Below are positions 1 through 11,455 of a stretch of 64,000 nt of DNA, piece by piece. The notes beneath the pieces were generated by a model. The model ran no database searches. It was not told where the DNA came from and saw only the letters and a program-made list of their open reading frames with translations. Location of the stretch: positions 124,001 to 188,000 of the forward strand of contig NZ_PJJO01000058.1 in the NCBI RefSeq assembly GCF_002929535.1, in the 5' to 3' direction. The position numbers and the translations under genes are program-made. Origin of the DNA: Cryobacterium sp. Y11 (GTDB lineage Bacteria; Actinomycetota; Actinomycetes; Actinomycetales; Microbacteriaceae). How positions within the stretch are numbered: the stretch's first letter is position 1; every line of letters begins with the position of its first letter.

Positions 1-496
1 CGGCAACGTCATTGCCGGCACGCCCGGCTCCGACCGGTCGCCGTCGAGTGACACCGCCGCCCACGCCTACGTTTACCGGAATATGCCGGATGTCGGGGGA
101 GTCGTACACACGCACTCCACCTACGCCACCGCCTGGGCGGCCAGAGGCGAGGAGATTCCGTGCGTGATCACCGCCATGGCCGACGAATTCGGCGGCCCGA
201 TTCCGGTGGGACCGTTCGCCATTATCGGTGACGATTCGATCGGCCGCGGCATCGTGGAGACCCTCACCGGCCACCGCTCGCGGGCCGTTTTGATGGCCAA
301 TCACGGCCCGTTCACGATCGGCAAAGATGCCCGAGACGCGGTGAAGGCCGCCGTGATGGTCGAAGACGTGGCTCGCACCGTGCAGCTGGCCCGCGCGGGC
401 GGCGAGCTCGTTCCCATTCCACAGGAATTCATCGATTCCCTGTTCGACCGATACCAGAACGTCTACGGACAAGCACCGCAGGGAGCACTGAAGTAA
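1..496 (+). CDS. araD: L-ribulose-5-phosphate 4-epimerase, 3' part
   Basis: This is the C-terminal part of a class II aldolase-fold epimerase that converts L-ribulose 5-phosphate to D-xylulose 5-phosphate in arabinose breakdown. The frame is open from base 2, so the gene starts upstream of the window. The motif [13 protein letters not shown] carries the paired histidines of the zinc site, and a further NHGPF motif lies downstream. The stop codon TAA overlaps the ATG of araA (TAATG), showing tight translational coupling. The araB kinase probably lies upstream, outside the window. The identity is well supported by motif and by the araA neighbour. Confidence 0.93.
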   Translation, partial: GNVIAGTPGSDRSPSSDTAAHAYVYRNMPDVGGVVHTHSTYATAWAARGEEIPCVITAMADEFGGPIPVGPFAIIGDDSIGRGIVETLTGHRSRAVLMANHGPFTIGKDARDAVKAAVMVEDVARTVQLARAGGELVPIPQEFIDSLFDRYQNVYGQAPQGALK

Positions 497-2013
497 TGGC
501 ACCTCTCACCACGACTCTCGATCACGTAGAAGTATGGTTCTTCACCGGAAGCCAGAACCTCTACGGCGAGGAGACGCTGCGCCAGGTGGCCGAGCAATCG
601 CAGCAGATTGCCCGTTCGCTTGACGCGTCAAGCGATGTTCCGGTGAAGATCGTCTGGAAGCCCGTTTTGAAGGACTCGGAGTCGATTCGCCGCGCTGCCC
701 TCGACGCCAACGCCGACGATCGCGTCATCGGCCTGATCGCCTGGATGCACACGTTCTCCCCGGCCAAGATGTGGATCGCCGGCCTCGACGCCCTCACCAA
801 GCCGCTGTTGCACCTGCACACCCAAGCCAACGTTGAACTGCCGTGGGCCGAGATTGACTTCGACTTCATGAACCTCAACCAGGCCGCGCACGGCGACCGC
901 GAGTTTGGCTACATTCAGACCCGCCTCGGCGTGACCCGCAAGACCGTCGTCGGCCATGTCTCCAACCCGGCCGTCTCCGGCAGCATCGGCTCCTGGACCC
1001 GCGCCGCCGCCGGCTGGGCCGCGAGCCGCAGCATGAAGCTCGCCCGTTTCGGCGACAACATGCGCTACGTCGCCGTGACCGAGGGTGACAAGACCGAAGC
1101 CGAACTGCGCTTTGGCGTTCAGGTGAACACCTGGCCGGTCAACGAGCTCGCCGAGGCCGTGCATTCACAAGCGGATGCCGACATCGCCGCGTTGGTCGCC
1201 GAGTATGAAGATCTGTACGACGTAGTCCCCGAGCTGCGGAAGGGCGGCGCGCGGCACGAGTCGCTGCGCTACGGCGCTGCGATCGAACTGGGTCTGAAGA
1301 CCTTCCTCGAAGCCGGCGACTTCACCGCGTTCACCACGAGTTTTGAAGACCTCGGCGCACTGCGACAGTTGCCCGGCCTCGCCGTGCAACGGTTGATGGC
1401 AGAGGGCTACGGATTCGGGGCAGAAGGCGACTGGAAGACATCCGTTTTGGTGCGCGTTGCCAACGTCATGGGCGCAGGCCTTCCCGGCGGCGCGAGCCTG
1501 ATGGAGGACTACACCTACGACCTCACCCCCGGCGCCGAGCTGATTCTCGGTGCCCACATGCTCGAGGTGAGCCCCTCCTTGACGACGTCGCGGCCGACGC
1601 TGGAGATTCATCCGCTCGGCATCGGCGGCCGTGAAGACCCGGTGCGCCTGGTCTTCAACGCCGACCCTGGCCCCGCCGTTGTCGTGGCGATGAGCGACAT
1701 GCGCGACCGGTTTCGCCTGGTGGCGAACGTGGTCGAGGTCGTCGAACCGACGGCCGCGCTGCCGAACCTGCCGGTTGGGCGAGCCGTCTGGCGTCCAGAA
1801 CCCGACTTCGCCACCTCGGCCGCAGCCTGGCTCACCGCGGGAGCCGCCCACCACACCGTCATGTCGACCGCTGTCGGCATTGAGGTGTTCCACGATTTCG
1901 CCGAGATAGCTCGCACCGAGCTGCTCGTGATCGATAAGACCACCACCCAGCGTGATTTCACGCGTGAGGTGCGCTGGAACCAGGCCTACTACCGCTTGGC
2001 GCAGGGCCTGTAA
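496..2013 (+). CDS. araA: L-arabinose isomerase
   Basis: This 505-aa cytoplasmic enzyme interconverts L-arabinose and L-ribulose with Mn2+. Length and sequence match the AraA family. The metal-ligand regions are present: a Glu in the GAEGDWK stretch near residue 310, a Glu in [10 protein letters not shown] near 337, a His in [11 protein letters not shown] near 354, and a His in AHHTVMS near 453. It overlaps the araD stop by one base and is followed 67 bases later by a sugar-binding lipoprotein gene, so catabolism and uptake are probably co-transcribed. Nothing looks damaged. Confidence 0.96.
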   Translation: MAPLTTTLDHVEVWFFTGSQNLYGEETLRQVAEQSQQIARSLDASSDVPVKIVWKPVLKDSESIRRAALDANADDRVIGLIAWMHTFSPAKMWIAGLDALTKPLLHLHTQANVELPWAEIDFDFMNLNQAAHGDREFGYIQTRLGVTRKTVVGHVSNPAVSGSIGSWTRAAAGWAASRSMKLARFGDNMRYVAVTEGDKTEAELRFGVQVNTWPVNELAEAVHSQADADIAALVAEYEDLYDVVPELRKGGARHESLRYGAAIELGLKTFLEAGDFTAFTTSFEDLGALRQLPGLAVQRLMAEGYGFGAEGDWKTSVLVRVANVMGAGLPGGASLMEDYTYDLTPGAELILGAHMLEVSPSLTTSRPTLEIHPLGIGGREDPVRLVFNADPGPAVVVAMSDMRDRFRLVANVVEVVEPTAALPNLPVGRAVWRPEPDFATSAAAWLTAGAAHHTVMSTAVGIEVFHDFAEIARTELLVIDKTTTQRDFTREVRWNQAYYRLAQGL

Positions 2014-2080
2014 GCATTTCAGCACGACACAGCTGTACCACCCCGCTTGACCATCAATGTCGATAACAGAAGGAAACATC

Positions 2081-3205
2081 GTGAAAAAGAAAGTACTCCT
2101 CGCCGGACTCGCCGCCGGCGCCATGATCATCGGTCTGGCCGCCTGCTCGAGTGACACCCCCTCCGGAACCGCGGGAGGCGCCGGCGAGGGTGGCCTGATC
2201 GGGGTGGCCATGCCCACCAAGAGCTCGGAGCGTTGGATCGCTGACGGCGACGCCGTCAAGAGCCAGCTCGAGGAGCAGGGCTTCAAGGTTGACCTGCAGT
2301 ACGCCGAAGACGACATTCCCACCCAGGTCTCGCAGATCGAGAACATGATCACCAAGGGCGCCGAGGTTCTCATCGTCGCCTCGATCGACGGCACAACGCT
2401 CACCAGCGTGCTCCAGGACGCAGCGGATGCCAACATCCCCGTGATCGCCTATGACCGCCTGATCCGCGACACCGAGAACGTGAACTACTACGCGTCCTTC
2501 GACAACCTCAAGGTGGGCCAGCAGCAGGCGTGGTCTGTTCTGAACGGCCTCGGCCTGACCGAACTCGACGGCACCGCCACCGCGGATGCACCTGCCGGAC
2601 CCTTCAACGTTGAGCTCTTCGCCGGTAGCCCCGACGACAACAACGCCACGTTCTTCTTCAACGGTGCCATGCAGGAACTCCAGCCCTTCATCGACTCCGG
2701 CGTGCTCGTGGTCAAGAGCGACCAGACCAACTTCAACACCGTTGCAACGCTGCGTTGGGACGGTGAGGAGGCGCAGAGCCGCCTCGAGAACATCCTGACG
2801 TCGACCTACTCCGACGGCAGCAAGGTCAACGGAATCCTCTCCCCGTACGACGGCATCTCGCGCGGCATCATTTCCGCACTTGAAGGCGCCGGCTACACGG
2901 TTGACGCCGAATGGCCCGTCATCTCCGGCCAGGACGCTGAAATTGACTCGGTCAAGGCCATCAACTCGGGCGAGCAGTTCGCCACCATCTTCAAAGACAC
3001 CCGCCAGCTGGCGGCAGTGGCCGTGGAGATGGCCGTCGCCGTGCTCAACGGAGGCACCCCCGAGACGAACAACACCACGGACTACGACAACGGCGTGAAG
3101 GTCGTTGACTCCATGCTGCTCGACTCGCAGATCGTCGTGAAGGACAACATTCCTTCCGTTCTGATCGAGTCCGGTTACTGGACCGAAGCCGAGATCAACG
3201 GCTAA
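2081..3205 (+). CDS. chvE: Multiple-monosaccharide ABC transporter, substrate-binding lipoprotein
   Basis: This 374-aa ChvE/XylF-type protein should capture a monosaccharide outside the membrane. I chose GTG at 2081 because an AGAAGGA ribosome site precedes it at 2068-2074 and the N-terminus becomes a proper lipoprotein signal: KKK, hydrophobic core, then the lipobox LAAC with Cys at residue 20. The longer reading from 2057 adds eight residues before the signal and is unlikely. The body is a periplasmic-binding type 4 fold. The ATPase and permease genes follow directly. L-arabinose is the inferred ligand, from the araDA neighbours; related proteins bind several sugars. Confidence 0.9.
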   Translation: MKKKVLLAGLAAGAMIIGLAACSSDTPSGTAGGAGEGGLIGVAMPTKSSERWIADGDAVKSQLEEQGFKVDLQYAEDDIPTQVSQIENMITKGAEVLIVASIDGTTLTSVLQDAADANIPVIAYDRLIRDTENVNYYASFDNLKVGQQQAWSVLNGLGLTELDGTATADAPAGPFNVELFAGSPDDNNATFFFNGAMQELQPFIDSGVLVVKSDQTNFNTVATLRWDGEEAQSRLENILTSTYSDGSKVNGILSPYDGISRGIISALEGAGYTVDAEWPVISGQDAEIDSVKAINSGEQFATIFKDTRQLAAVAVEMAVAVLNGGTPETNNTTDYDNGVKVVDSMLLDSQIVVKDNIPSVLIESGYWTEAEING

Positions 3206-3307
3206 CACCCCCGCTGCTTCGGCAGTGTGAATCCGCCGGCGGGGGAGACCTCGCCGGCGGATTCACCCCTCCATAGTTCGACCCCGAAAGCCAAAGAAGG
3301 TACTTCC

Positions 3308-4837
3308 GTGACCACGAACATCCTTGAGATGCGCAGCATCACCAAGACGTTCCCCGGCGTGAAAGCGCTGGCCAACGTGTCGCTCGACGTCGCCCGCGGC
3401 GACGTTCACGCTATTTGTGGTGAAAACGGCGCCGGCAAGTCCACGCTCATGAAGGTGCTCAGCGGTGTCTATCCCCACGGCACATACACGGGCGACATTG
3501 TCTTCGAAGATGAGGTCGTGGAATTTCGCGACATTCGTGACTCCGAAGCCAAGGGCATCGTGATTATTCACCAGGAACTCGCGCTCAGCCCGTACCTCTC
3601 CATTGCAGAGAACATCTTCCTCAACAACGAGCAGCGTGGCGCGCTCGGCCTGATCGACTGGAACAAGACCAACCAGGAGGCAGCGAAGCTGCTCGCCCGC
3701 GTAGGTCTGCGCGAAAAGCCGACCACCCGCATCATGGACATCGGTGTCGGCAAGCAGCAGTTAGTCGAAATTGCCAAGGCACTCTCGAAGCGTGTGAAGC
3801 TGCTCATTTTGGATGAGCCGACGGCGGCCCTCAACGACGAGGATTCCGACCATCTGCTCGATTTGATTTTGCATCTCAAGGGCCAGGGCATCACGTCGAT
3901 CATCATCAGCCACAAGCTCAACGAGATCAAGAAGATCTCCGACTCGGTCACCGTTATTCGAGACGGCCGAGCCATTGAGACCATGGCGAAGGTCGACGTG
4001 ACCGAAGATCGCATCATCAAAGATATGGTCGGTCGGGACCTCGAGCACCGCTACCCGGATCACACGCCAAACGTCGGCGAGGAGATTCTGCGGGTGGAGG
4101 ATTGGACCGCCCATCACCCGCAGGACGTGACGCGCGTGGTGGTGAACAACGTGAACCTGAACGTTCGAGCCGGTGAAATCGTGGGAATCGCTGGGCTGAT
4201 GGGCGCTGGACGCACCGAGTTTGCGATGAGCTTGTTCGGCCGCAGCTACGGCTCGCGAATCACCGGCCGTGTATTCAAGTACGGCAAGGAGATCAAAACC
4301 CGCACCGTGACCGAGGCGATCGACAACGGCATCGCGTATGTCACCGAAGACCGCAAAACCTACGGGCTCAACTTGATCGACGACATCAAGCGCAACATCT
4401 CAATGGCCTCGCTCGGAAAGCTTGCCAGGGGCGGACTCGTCGACGACAACGAGGAATACAAGGTCGCCAACGAGTACCGCACGAGCATGAATATCAAGGC
4501 TCCCTCGGTGCTGGCTAAGGTCGGCAAGCTTTCGGGGGGTAACCAGCAGAAGGTTGTGCTCTCAAAGTGGATCTACTCCGACCCTGACGTGCTCATTCTC
4601 GACGAACCCACCCGCGGCATCGACGTGGGAGCGAAGTACGAGATCTACACGATCATCAACAAGCTGGCCGCGGCCGGCAAGGGCGTCATCGTCATTTCCT
4701 CGGAGCTGCCGGAGCTGCTCGGCATCAGCGACCGGGTCTACACAATTTCAGAGGGTCGAATCACCGGGGAGTTCCCCATCGAGGAAGCCACCCCGGAGCT
4801 CCTCATCAAACACATGACCATGGAAAAGGCCCGCTAG
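3308..4837 (+). CDS. mmsA: Multiple-monosaccharide ABC transporter, ATP-binding protein
   Basis: This 509-aa protein has two fused ABC domains, as in GguA/MmsA/AraG. The first has Walker [10 protein letters not shown] near residue 42 and Walker [12 protein letters not shown]. The second is the degenerate type, with [10 protein letters not shown] replacing Walker A, then [14 protein letters not shown] and [15 protein letters not shown] at 3308 is preferred because AAAGAAGG sits 7 bases upstream; an upstream in-frame ATG at 3227 would add 27 unconserved residues. It energises the permease encoded next, 30 bases downstream. Confidence 0.93.
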   Translation: MTTNILEMRSITKTFPGVKALANVSLDVARGDVHAICGENGAGKSTLMKVLSGVYPHGTYTGDIVFEDEVVEFRDIRDSEAKGIVIIHQELALSPYLSIAENIFLNNEQRGALGLIDWNKTNQEAAKLLARVGLREKPTTRIMDIGVGKQQLVEIAKALSKRVKLLILDEPTAALNDEDSDHLLDLILHLKGQGITSIIISHKLNEIKKISDSVTVIRDGRAIETMAKVDVTEDRIIKDMVGRDLEHRYPDHTPNVGEEILRVEDWTAHHPQDVTRVVVNNVNLNVRAGEIVGIAGLMGAGRTEFAMSLFGRSYGSRITGRVFKYGKEIKTRTVTEAIDNGIAYVTEDRKTYGLNLIDDIKRNISMASLGKLARGGLVDDNEEYKVANEYRTSMNIKAPSVLAKVGKLSGGNQQKVVLSKWIYSDPDVLILDEPTRGIDVGAKYEIYTIINKLAAAGKGVIVISSELPELLGISDRVYTISEGRITGEFPIEEATPELLIKHMTMEKAR

Positions 4838-4867
4838 CGTCGGCGCTGCGGTAAAGGAGAAACGCTC

Positions 4868-6106
4868 ATGAGCAACCAGACCCAGCCGCCGGCCGATACG
4901 GCCCCAGGCTTCCAGTCCAACCCCAGCAGTAACAAGGCCGCGTCCTGGCTCACCCACCTTCTCGCGGACCTCGGCAAGAACGGTATTTTCATCGCCCTGG
5001 TCGTGGTCGTGGTGCTGTTTAGCATCCTGACCGACGGCATCCTCTTGCGGCCGCAGAACATCTCGAACCTGATCGTGCAGAACGGGTACATTCTCGTGCT
5101 CGCGGTGGGCATGGTCATGGTGATCATCGCCGGGCACATCGACCTATCGGTTGGATCGGTTGCGGCGTTCGTCGGCGCCTGCTCCGGCGTGTTCGCGGTG
5201 ACCTGGGGTCTGCCCTGGTGGCTGTCGATCATCCTCTCGCTCGCCATCGGCGCGCTTGTCGGAGTCTGGCAGGGGTTTTGGATTGCCTACGTGGGGATTC
5301 CAGCCTTCATCGTGACGCTGGCCGGCATGCTCATCTTCCGCGGCCTGGCGCTTGCGGTTCTCGGCAACGCCAACATCGGATCGTTCCCCGCGGAGTACCG
5401 CGCGCTCGGCAATGGCTTTCTCACCGACCTGTTCGGCGAATTCGAGTACGACCCATTCACCCTCGGGCTGGCCGGCATCGCGATTCTCGCGCTGATCGTG
5501 CAGCAGGTGCGCACCCGTTCCGCCCGCGCCAAGTATGGCCAGGATGTCGAGCCCATCGTGTGGTTCGTGGTCAAACTCGCCCTGATCACGGTCGTCATCG
5601 GCGCGTTTGCGCTGGCATTAGCCTCCTACAAGGGCATCCCGGTGACCCTGATCGTGCTGGCCGTTCTGGTGTTGATTTACGGTGTCATCATGAACCGCAC
5701 GGTCTTCGGCCGCCACATTTACGCCATCGGTGGTAACCGCCACGCTGCGGAGCTCTCGGGCATCAAAACCCGCAAGGTGGACTTCTACCTCTTCGTCAAC
5801 ATGGGAATCCTCGCGGCACTGGCCGGACTCATCTTCACCGCCCGGCTCAACCTGGCCGGACCAAAGGCCGGTGACGGTTTCGAGCTCGAGGCCATCTCGG
5901 CTGCGTTCATTGGTGGTGCGGCCGTGCAGGGCGGTATCGGTACCGTCGGCGGCGCCATCATTGGTGGTCTGATCATTGGTGTACTCAACAACGGCATGTC
6001 AATTCTTGGAATCGGCATCGAGTGGCAGCAGGCAGTGAAGGGTCTCGTGCTGCTCCTCGCCGTGGCCTTTGACGTCTACAACAAGCGCCGTTCCGGCGGT
6101 CGCTGA
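4868..6106 (+). CDS. mmsB: Multiple-monosaccharide ABC transporter, permease
   Basis: This 412-aa integral membrane protein belongs to the GguB/MmsB (RbsC/AraH superfamily) permeases. It has about ten hydrophobic segments and the family motif GHIDLSVGSVAAFVGA, plus GGNRHAAELSGI and AAFIGGAAVQGGIGTVGGA. An AAAGGAG ribosome site precedes the ATG. It completes the importer and is the last gene of the arabinose operon, since a strong hairpin terminator follows 12 bases after the stop. Confidence 0.94.
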   Translation: MSNQTQPPADTAPGFQSNPSSNKAASWLTHLLADLGKNGIFIALVVVVVLFSILTDGILLRPQNISNLIVQNGYILVLAVGMVMVIIAGHIDLSVGSVAAFVGACSGVFAVTWGLPWWLSIILSLAIGALVGVWQGFWIAYVGIPAFIVTLAGMLIFRGLALAVLGNANIGSFPAEYRALGNGFLTDLFGEFEYDPFTLGLAGIAILALIVQQVRTRSARAKYGQDVEPIVWFVVKLALITVVIGAFALALASYKGIPVTLIVLAVLVLIYGVIMNRTVFGRHIYAIGGNRHAAELSGIKTRKVDFYLFVNMGILAALAGLIFTARLNLAGPKAGDGFELEAISAAFIGGAAVQGGIGTVGGAIIGGLIIGVLNNGMSILGIGIEWQQAVKGLVLLLAVAFDVYNKRRSGGR

Positions 6107-6118
6107 CTCCTCTCACTC

Positions 6119-6154
6119 AAAGACCGGACCGCGTGAGCGATCCGGTCTTTGTTG
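6119..6154 (+). terminator. Rho-independent terminator of the arabinose operon
   Basis: AAAGACCGGA at 6119-6128 pairs with TCCGGTCTTT at 6141-6150 around a short GC-rich centre, and TTTGTTG follows. It lies between the convergent permease gene and the shikimate dehydrogenase-like gene and could serve both strands, because A-rich sequence also precedes the stem. Confidence 0.85.
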
Positions 6155-6162
6155 TATCCCCG

Positions 6163-6981
6163 TTATTCGGCGCGGGAGAAAGCGGATGCCCGCCGCACTT
6201 GGTCGGCAGTCGGCCGGATTCCGGTGTACAGAAAAAACTGCTCCGCGGCTTGCAAAGCCGCGACTTCGGCACCGGTAATGACGTGCTTCCCGCCCGCTCG
6301 CGCCGCGACGATGAGCGGTGTCTCTGCGGGGGAGGCTACGACGTCAAACACCATGCTGGCCGCCGCGATCACAGGGTCCGGGAATGAGGTCCGATCGGCC
6401 TCTACGCCACCAGCCATGCCCACCGGTGTGACGTTGACGATCAGGTCGGCGGTGAGCGCGTCGGCGTCTGGTGCCCAGTCGTAGCCGTAACGGTCGGCCA
6501 GGGCGCGACCGCTCACCTCGTTGCGTGCCACAATCGTGCCCCGGGCAAATCCGGCATCGTGCAGGGCAGCGGTGACGGCCTTGGCCATTCCACCGCTGCC
6601 GCGCACGATGACCGAGAATTCGCTGGGCACATCGTGCTCGGCGAGCAAGCGTTGCACGGCGGAATAGTCGGTGTTGTACGCGGTCAGGTGGCCGGCGTCA
6701 TTCACGATTGTGTTGACTGAATCGATCGCCGACGCCGACGCATCCATGCCATCAATGAGTGCGATGACGTCTTCCTTGTACGGCATTGACACAGCGCAAC
6801 CGCGAATGCCGAGCCCACGCACGCCCGCAATGGCCTGCGCAAGGTTCACCGGCGCGAAGGCCTTGTAGATGTAGTTCAGGCCTAACTCTTCGTAGAGAAA
6901 GTTGTGAAACCGGGTACCGAGATTGCTGGGCCGGGCCGAGAGTGAAATACACAGGGTCATGTCTTTGCTGAGAATGGGCAT
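6163..6981 (-). CDS. Shikimate 5-dehydrogenase-like protein
   Basis: This 272-aa protein has the AroE/YdiB fold. The N-terminal substrate domain contains SLSARPSN, a variant of the SxS shikimate-binding motif, followed by SMPYKEDVIAL with the catalytic Lys and by NTIVND and NTDYSAV with the Asn/Asp pair. The NADP domain has VIVRGSGGMAKAVTAAL, a GxGG loop. AroE-type proteins reduce 3-dehydroshikimate, while YdiB and quinate paralogs differ in substrate. The gene stands alone between operons with no aro neighbour, so an accessory substrate is possible. The fold is certain; the substrate is not. Confidence 0.82.
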   Translation of the reverse strand: MPILSKDMTLCISLSARPSNLGTRFHNFLYEELGLNYIYKAFAPVNLAQAIAGVRGLGIRGCAVSMPYKEDVIALIDGMDASASAIDSVNTIVNDAGHLTAYNTDYSAVQRLLAEHDVPSEFSVIVRGSGGMAKAVTAALHDAGFARGTIVARNEVSGRALADRYGYDWAPDADALTADLIVNVTPVGMAGGVEADRTSFPDPVIAAASMVFDVVASPAETPLIVAARAGGKHVITGAEVAALQAAEQFFLYTGIRPTADQVRRASAFSRAE

Positions 6982-7115
6982 GGGTACAGTGTGATGCTTA
7001 TCTCAGAGGCGATTGGCCGGATGGTGCCCCAACTGCGCCGGCGGATGCTTCTGGTGGCCGATACCCGACACGCCGCAGGCGAGTACCCAGGCAAATCTAG
7101 GGTGCGAATTTTGCC

Positions 7116-7201
7116 TGTGGATAACTACGTCGGGTTCCGCGGAATCCGGGCAGTTTCGAGTCGGTGACCTGTGGAGCAATGTGTGGAATGTCGGTGGATA
7201 A
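7116..7201. promoter_or_regulatory. DnaA-box-like sites upstream of nrdHIEF
   Basis: TGTGGATAA at 7116-7124 is a perfect complement of the DnaA box TTATCCACA. GGTGGATAA at 7193-7201 differs at one base, and both are followed by CTAC. Two weaker TGTGGA-type words lie between them near 7170 and 7181. They occupy the otherwise gene-free stretch 6982-7424 ahead of the ribonucleotide reductase operon. DnaA control of nrd genes is known in E. coli; here it is inference. Confidence 0.5.
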
Positions 7202-7214
7202 CTACACAATTGTA

Positions 7215-7263
7215 ATTACTGCATGTAGTGGCCCTACCCTTCACGGAGCACTAGATGTAGTAT
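7215..7263. promoter_or_regulatory. Tandem NrdR boxes of the nrd promoter
   Basis: ACTGCATGTAGT at 7218-7229 and ACTAGATGTAGT at 7250-7261 match the core of the NrdR box (consensus acaCwAtATaTwgtgt). Equivalent bases are 32 apart, about three helical turns, the spacing typical of paired NrdR boxes. They lie about 160-210 bases upstream of nrdH. NrdR is the universal ATP/dATP-responsive repressor of ribonucleotide reductase genes. No NrdR gene is in this window. Confidence 0.75.
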
Positions 7264-7424
7264 TGAGAGTGTAGCCGGGCCGGAACGCCGGGCGAAAAAC
7301 TTACTCATCTCGACCCAGGATTTATGACGAGTCCTCGTCTGTGGTGTTAGGGATATATAGAACATACTTGCGAAGTATCGCGAGCGGATTTAGACTTTAC
7401 CAGCCAAGAAGAAAGGCCATAACC

Positions 7425-7658
7425 ATGGCAATCACCGTTTACACGAAGCCCTCCTGCGTACAGTGCGCGGCCACCTACCGCGCCCTCGACAACAAGGGCA
7501 TCGAGTATGAAGTGCGCGACCTCTCGGTCGACGAGAATGCGCTCGAGGCGGTCAAGGCCCTCGGTTACCTGCAGGCGCCCGTCGTGATCACCGACGAGGA
7601 GCACTGGAGCGGCTTTCGCCCAGACAAGATCAACGCACTGGCCGCACGCCTCGCGTAG
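7425..7658 (+). CDS. nrdH: Glutaredoxin-like protein NrdH
   Basis: This 77-aa redoxin supplies electrons to the class Ib ribonucleotide reductase. It has the redox motif CVQC at residues 11-14 and the typical C-terminal WSGFRPDKINAL. ATG at 7425 follows AAGAAGAAAGG and gives the normal NrdH length; an in-frame upstream ATG at 7341 would add 28 unconserved residues. It heads the nrdHIEF operon. Confidence 0.95.
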   Translation: MAITVYTKPSCVQCAATYRALDNKGIEYEVRDLSVDENALEAVKALGYLQAPVVITDEEHWSGFRPDKINALAARLA

Positions 7659-7720
7659 GAGTCCCAAGCACCAGCCCCGCCGGCCACACGCGCCGCTTAT
7701 CTCAAGATTGACAGGCACGA

Positions 7721-8125
7721 ATGACTGACATCGTGTACTTCTCCAGCACCTCGGGCAACACAGCGCGGTTCGTGGAGAAGCTGGGCCGGCCGGCCGCGCG
7801 CATACCTTTATATGCGCGTGAGGAACCGCTCGTGGCCCAGGCGCCGTTCGTGCTGTGTGTGCCCACCTATGGCGGCGGCACCACCGCGGGAGCTGTCCCC
7901 AAGCAGGTCATCAAGTTTTTGAACAACGTGACCAATCGGTCGTTGATTCGCGGCGTCATCGGCGCCGGCAACATGAATTTCGGTACGGCCTACTGCCTGG
8001 CCGGCGACATTATCGCCGCCAAGTGCAAGGTGCCCCACCTCTATCGCTTCGAAGTATTTGGAACACCGGATGATGTGCGCATCGTTCACGACGGATTGGA
8101 AGAATTTTGGAAACAACAGCCGTGA
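7721..8125 (+). CDS. nrdI: Flavodoxin-like NrdI protein
   Basis: This 134-aa flavodoxin-like protein generates the oxidant that assembles the dimanganese-tyrosyl radical in NrdF. The FMN phosphate loop is [15 protein letters not shown] near the N-terminus, followed by the family segments YGGGT and [19 protein letters not shown]. It lies 62 bases after nrdH, and its 3' end overlaps the longest reading of nrdE by 19 bases, which indicates coupling. Confidence 0.95.
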   Translation: MTDIVYFSSTSGNTARFVEKLGRPAARIPLYAREEPLVAQAPFVLCVPTYGGGTTAGAVPKQVIKFLNNVTNRSLIRGVIGAGNMNFGTAYCLAGDIIAAKCKVPHLYRFEVFGTPDDVRIVHDGLEEFWKQQP

Positions 8126-10272
8126 AAGCCGCCCCCGTGAAAATGACCCCAATGGATGCGCCGAGCATGGATTACCACTCGCTCAACGCCATGCTCAACC
8201 TGTACGGCCCGAACGGGGAGATCCAGTTCGACAAAGATCACGAAGCCACCCGCGAGTTCTTTCTGCAGCACGTTAACCAGAACACGGTGTTCTTTCACTC
8301 GCTGCGTGAACGCCTCGACTACCTGGTTGAGAAGGAATACTACGAGCAGGCCGTGCTTGACCAGTACTCGTTCGAGTTCATTACGAGCCTGAACGACCTC
8401 GCCTACTCGAAGAAGTTTCGTTTTAAGAGCTTCCTCGGCGCGTTCAAGTACTACACCTCGTACACGCTGAAGACCTTCGACGGCAAGCGTTACCTGGAGC
8501 GTTTCGAAGACCGCGTTGTCATGACCGCGCTCGGTCTCGCATCCGGTGATGAGAAGCTCGCGGTCGAACTGGTCGAAGAAATCGTCGCCGGCCGTTTTCA
8601 GCCGGCTACGCCGACCTTCTTGAACTCCGCCAAGGCCCAGCGCGGCGAACTCGTTTCGTGCTTCCTGCTGCGCATTGAAGACAACATGGAGTCGATCTCG
8701 CGTGGCATCAACTCCTCGCTGCAGCTCTCCAAGCGTGGCGGCGGCGTTGCCCTGCTGCTGAGCAACATTCGTGAGGCCGGCGCCCCGATCAAGCAGATCG
8801 AGAACCAGTCCAGCGGCATCATCCCCGTGATGAAGCTGCTCGAAGACTCCTTCAGCTACGCCAACCAGCTCGGCGCCCGCCAGGGTGCCGGCGCGGTATA
8901 CCTGCAGGCGCACCACCCCGACATCATGCGTTTTCTCGACACCAAGCGTGAGAACGCCGACGAGAAGATCCGCATCAAGACCCTCTCGCTCGGTGTCGTC
9001 ATTCCCGACATCACCTTTGAGCTGGCCAAGAACGATGAGTGGATGTACCTCTTCTCGCCGTACGACGTCGAGAAGGTCTACGGCGTGCCGTTCGCTGACA
9101 TCTCGGTGACCGAGAAGTACAACGAGATGGTCGACAACCCACGCATCAAGAAGTCGAAGATGAAGGCGCGCGAGTTCTTTCAGACGCTCGCCGAGATTCA
9201 GTTCGAATCGGGCTACCCGTACATCATGTTTGAAGACACGGTGAACAAGGCGAACCCGATCGAGGGCCGCATTAACATGTCGAACCTCTGCTCCGAGATT
9301 CTGCAGGTGAACACCCCGACCACGTACAACGAAGACCTCTCGTACAACGAGATCGGCAAGGACATCTCTTGCAACCTTGGGTCGATGAACATCGCCCTGG
9401 CGATGGACTCCGGTAACCTCGGCCGCACCGTCAACGCCGCCATCCGTGGCCTGAACGCCGTGTCCGAGCAGAGCCACATCAGCTCGGTTCGTTCGATTGA
9501 AGACGGTAACGACCGCTCCCACGCCATCGGTCTGGGCCAGATGAACCTGCACGGCTACCTCGCCCGCGAACGCATCTACTACGGCAGTGACGAGAGCATC
9601 GACTTCACCAACATCTACTTCTACACGGTGCTGTTCCACGCGCTGAGCGCCTCGAACGCCATCGCCATCGAACGCGGTCGCTCCTTTGAGGGATTCGAAA
9701 ACTCCACCTATGCCTCCGGTGCGTTCTTCGACAAGTACACCGACCAGGTCTGGGAACCGTCGACCGCTCGCGGTGCCGAGCTCTTTGCCCAGGCGGGGGT
9801 GTCGATTCCGACGCAGGCCGATTGGACCGAGCTGAAGGCATCCGTTGTCAAGCACGGTATCTACAACCAGAACCTGCAGGCCGTGCCGCCGACCGGGTCG
9901 ATCTCGTACATCAACAACTCAACCGCGTCGATTCACCCGATCGCGGCGAAGATTGAGATTCGCAAGGAAGGCAAGCTGGGCCGCGTGTACTACCCGGCGC
10001 CGTTCATGACGAACGACAACACCGAGTACTACCAGGATGCTTACGAAATCGGCTACGAGAAGATCATCGACGTGTACGCCGCTGCGACACAGCACGTGGA
10101 CCAGGGGCTCTCGTTGACCCTGTTCTTCAAGGACACCGCGACCACCCGTGACATCAACCGCGCGCAGATCTACGCTTGGAAAAAGGGCATCAAGACGATC
10201 TACTACATCCGCCTGCGCCAGATGGCTCTCGAGGGTACCGAGATAGAGGGTTGCGTGTCCTGCGCACTGTGA
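8107..10272 (+). CDS. nrdE: Class Ib ribonucleoside-diphosphate reductase, alpha subunit
   Basis: This large catalytic subunit (721 aa in the longest form) reduces ribonucleoside diphosphates to deoxyribonucleotides. It carries [10 protein letters not shown] and SNLCSEIL around the active-site cysteines, [18 protein letters not shown], and a C-terminal tail ending CVSCAL that receives electrons from NrdH. As in other NrdE proteins, the full activity cone is missing. The start is uncertain: TTG at 8107 overlaps nrdI, while GTG at 8122 or ATG at 8152 would give slightly shorter proteins. Unusually, a long inverted repeat separates it from nrdF. Confidence 0.95.
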   Translation: METTAVKAAPVKMTPMDAPSMDYHSLNAMLNLYGPNGEIQFDKDHEATREFFLQHVNQNTVFFHSLRERLDYLVEKEYYEQAVLDQYSFEFITSLNDLAYSKKFRFKSFLGAFKYYTSYTLKTFDGKRYLERFEDRVVMTALGLASGDEKLAVELVEEIVAGRFQPATPTFLNSAKAQRGELVSCFLLRIEDNMESISRGINSSLQLSKRGGGVALLLSNIREAGAPIKQIENQSSGIIPVMKLLEDSFSYANQLGARQGAGAVYLQAHHPDIMRFLDTKRENADEKIRIKTLSLGVVIPDITFELAKNDEWMYLFSPYDVEKVYGVPFADISVTEKYNEMVDNPRIKKSKMKAREFFQTLAEIQFESGYPYIMFEDTVNKANPIEGRINMSNLCSEILQVNTPTTYNEDLSYNEIGKDISCNLGSMNIALAMDSGNLGRTVNAAIRGLNAVSEQSHISSVRSIEDGNDRSHAIGLGQMNLHGYLARERIYYGSDESIDFTNIYFYTVLFHALSASNAIAIERGRSFEGFENSTYASGAFFDKYTDQVWEPSTARGAELFAQAGVSIPTQADWTELKASVVKHGIYNQNLQAVPPTGSISYINNSTASIHPIAAKIEIRKEGKLGRVYYPAPFMTNDNTEYYQDAYEIGYEKIIDVYAAATQHVDQGLSLTLFFKDTATTRDINRAQIYAWKKGIKTIYYIRLRQMALEGTEIEGCVSCAL

Positions 10273-10303
10273 GTTTGCTGAGCGCACGCTGAACTAAATC
10301 CGT

Positions 10304-11407
<1,104 letters not shown>

Positions 11408-11420
11408 GCCTGAATTAGTA

Positions 11421-11455
11421 GAAGGGCGGATGCTTTGGCATTCGCCCTTTCTTTC
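11421..11455 (+). terminator. Terminator of the nrd operon
   Basis: GAAGGGCGGATGC at 11421-11433 pairs with GCATTCGCCCTTTC at 11438-11451 (one G-T pair) around a 4-base loop, followed by TTTC. The stem lies 14 bases after the nrdF stop. It also sits antisense to the run-on 3' end of the hipA relic. Confidence 0.8.

Noticed and set aside
1165..2436. Antisense frame of 423 codons across araA and the binding-protein gene
   Set aside because: It spans two clear genes and their spacer, has no ribosome site or motif, and reflects GC-rich codon bias.
8086..9855. Long antisense frame (589 codons) opposite nrdE
   Set aside because: It is a mirror of the highly biased nrdE codons; the product is low in recognisable domains and covers a certain gene.
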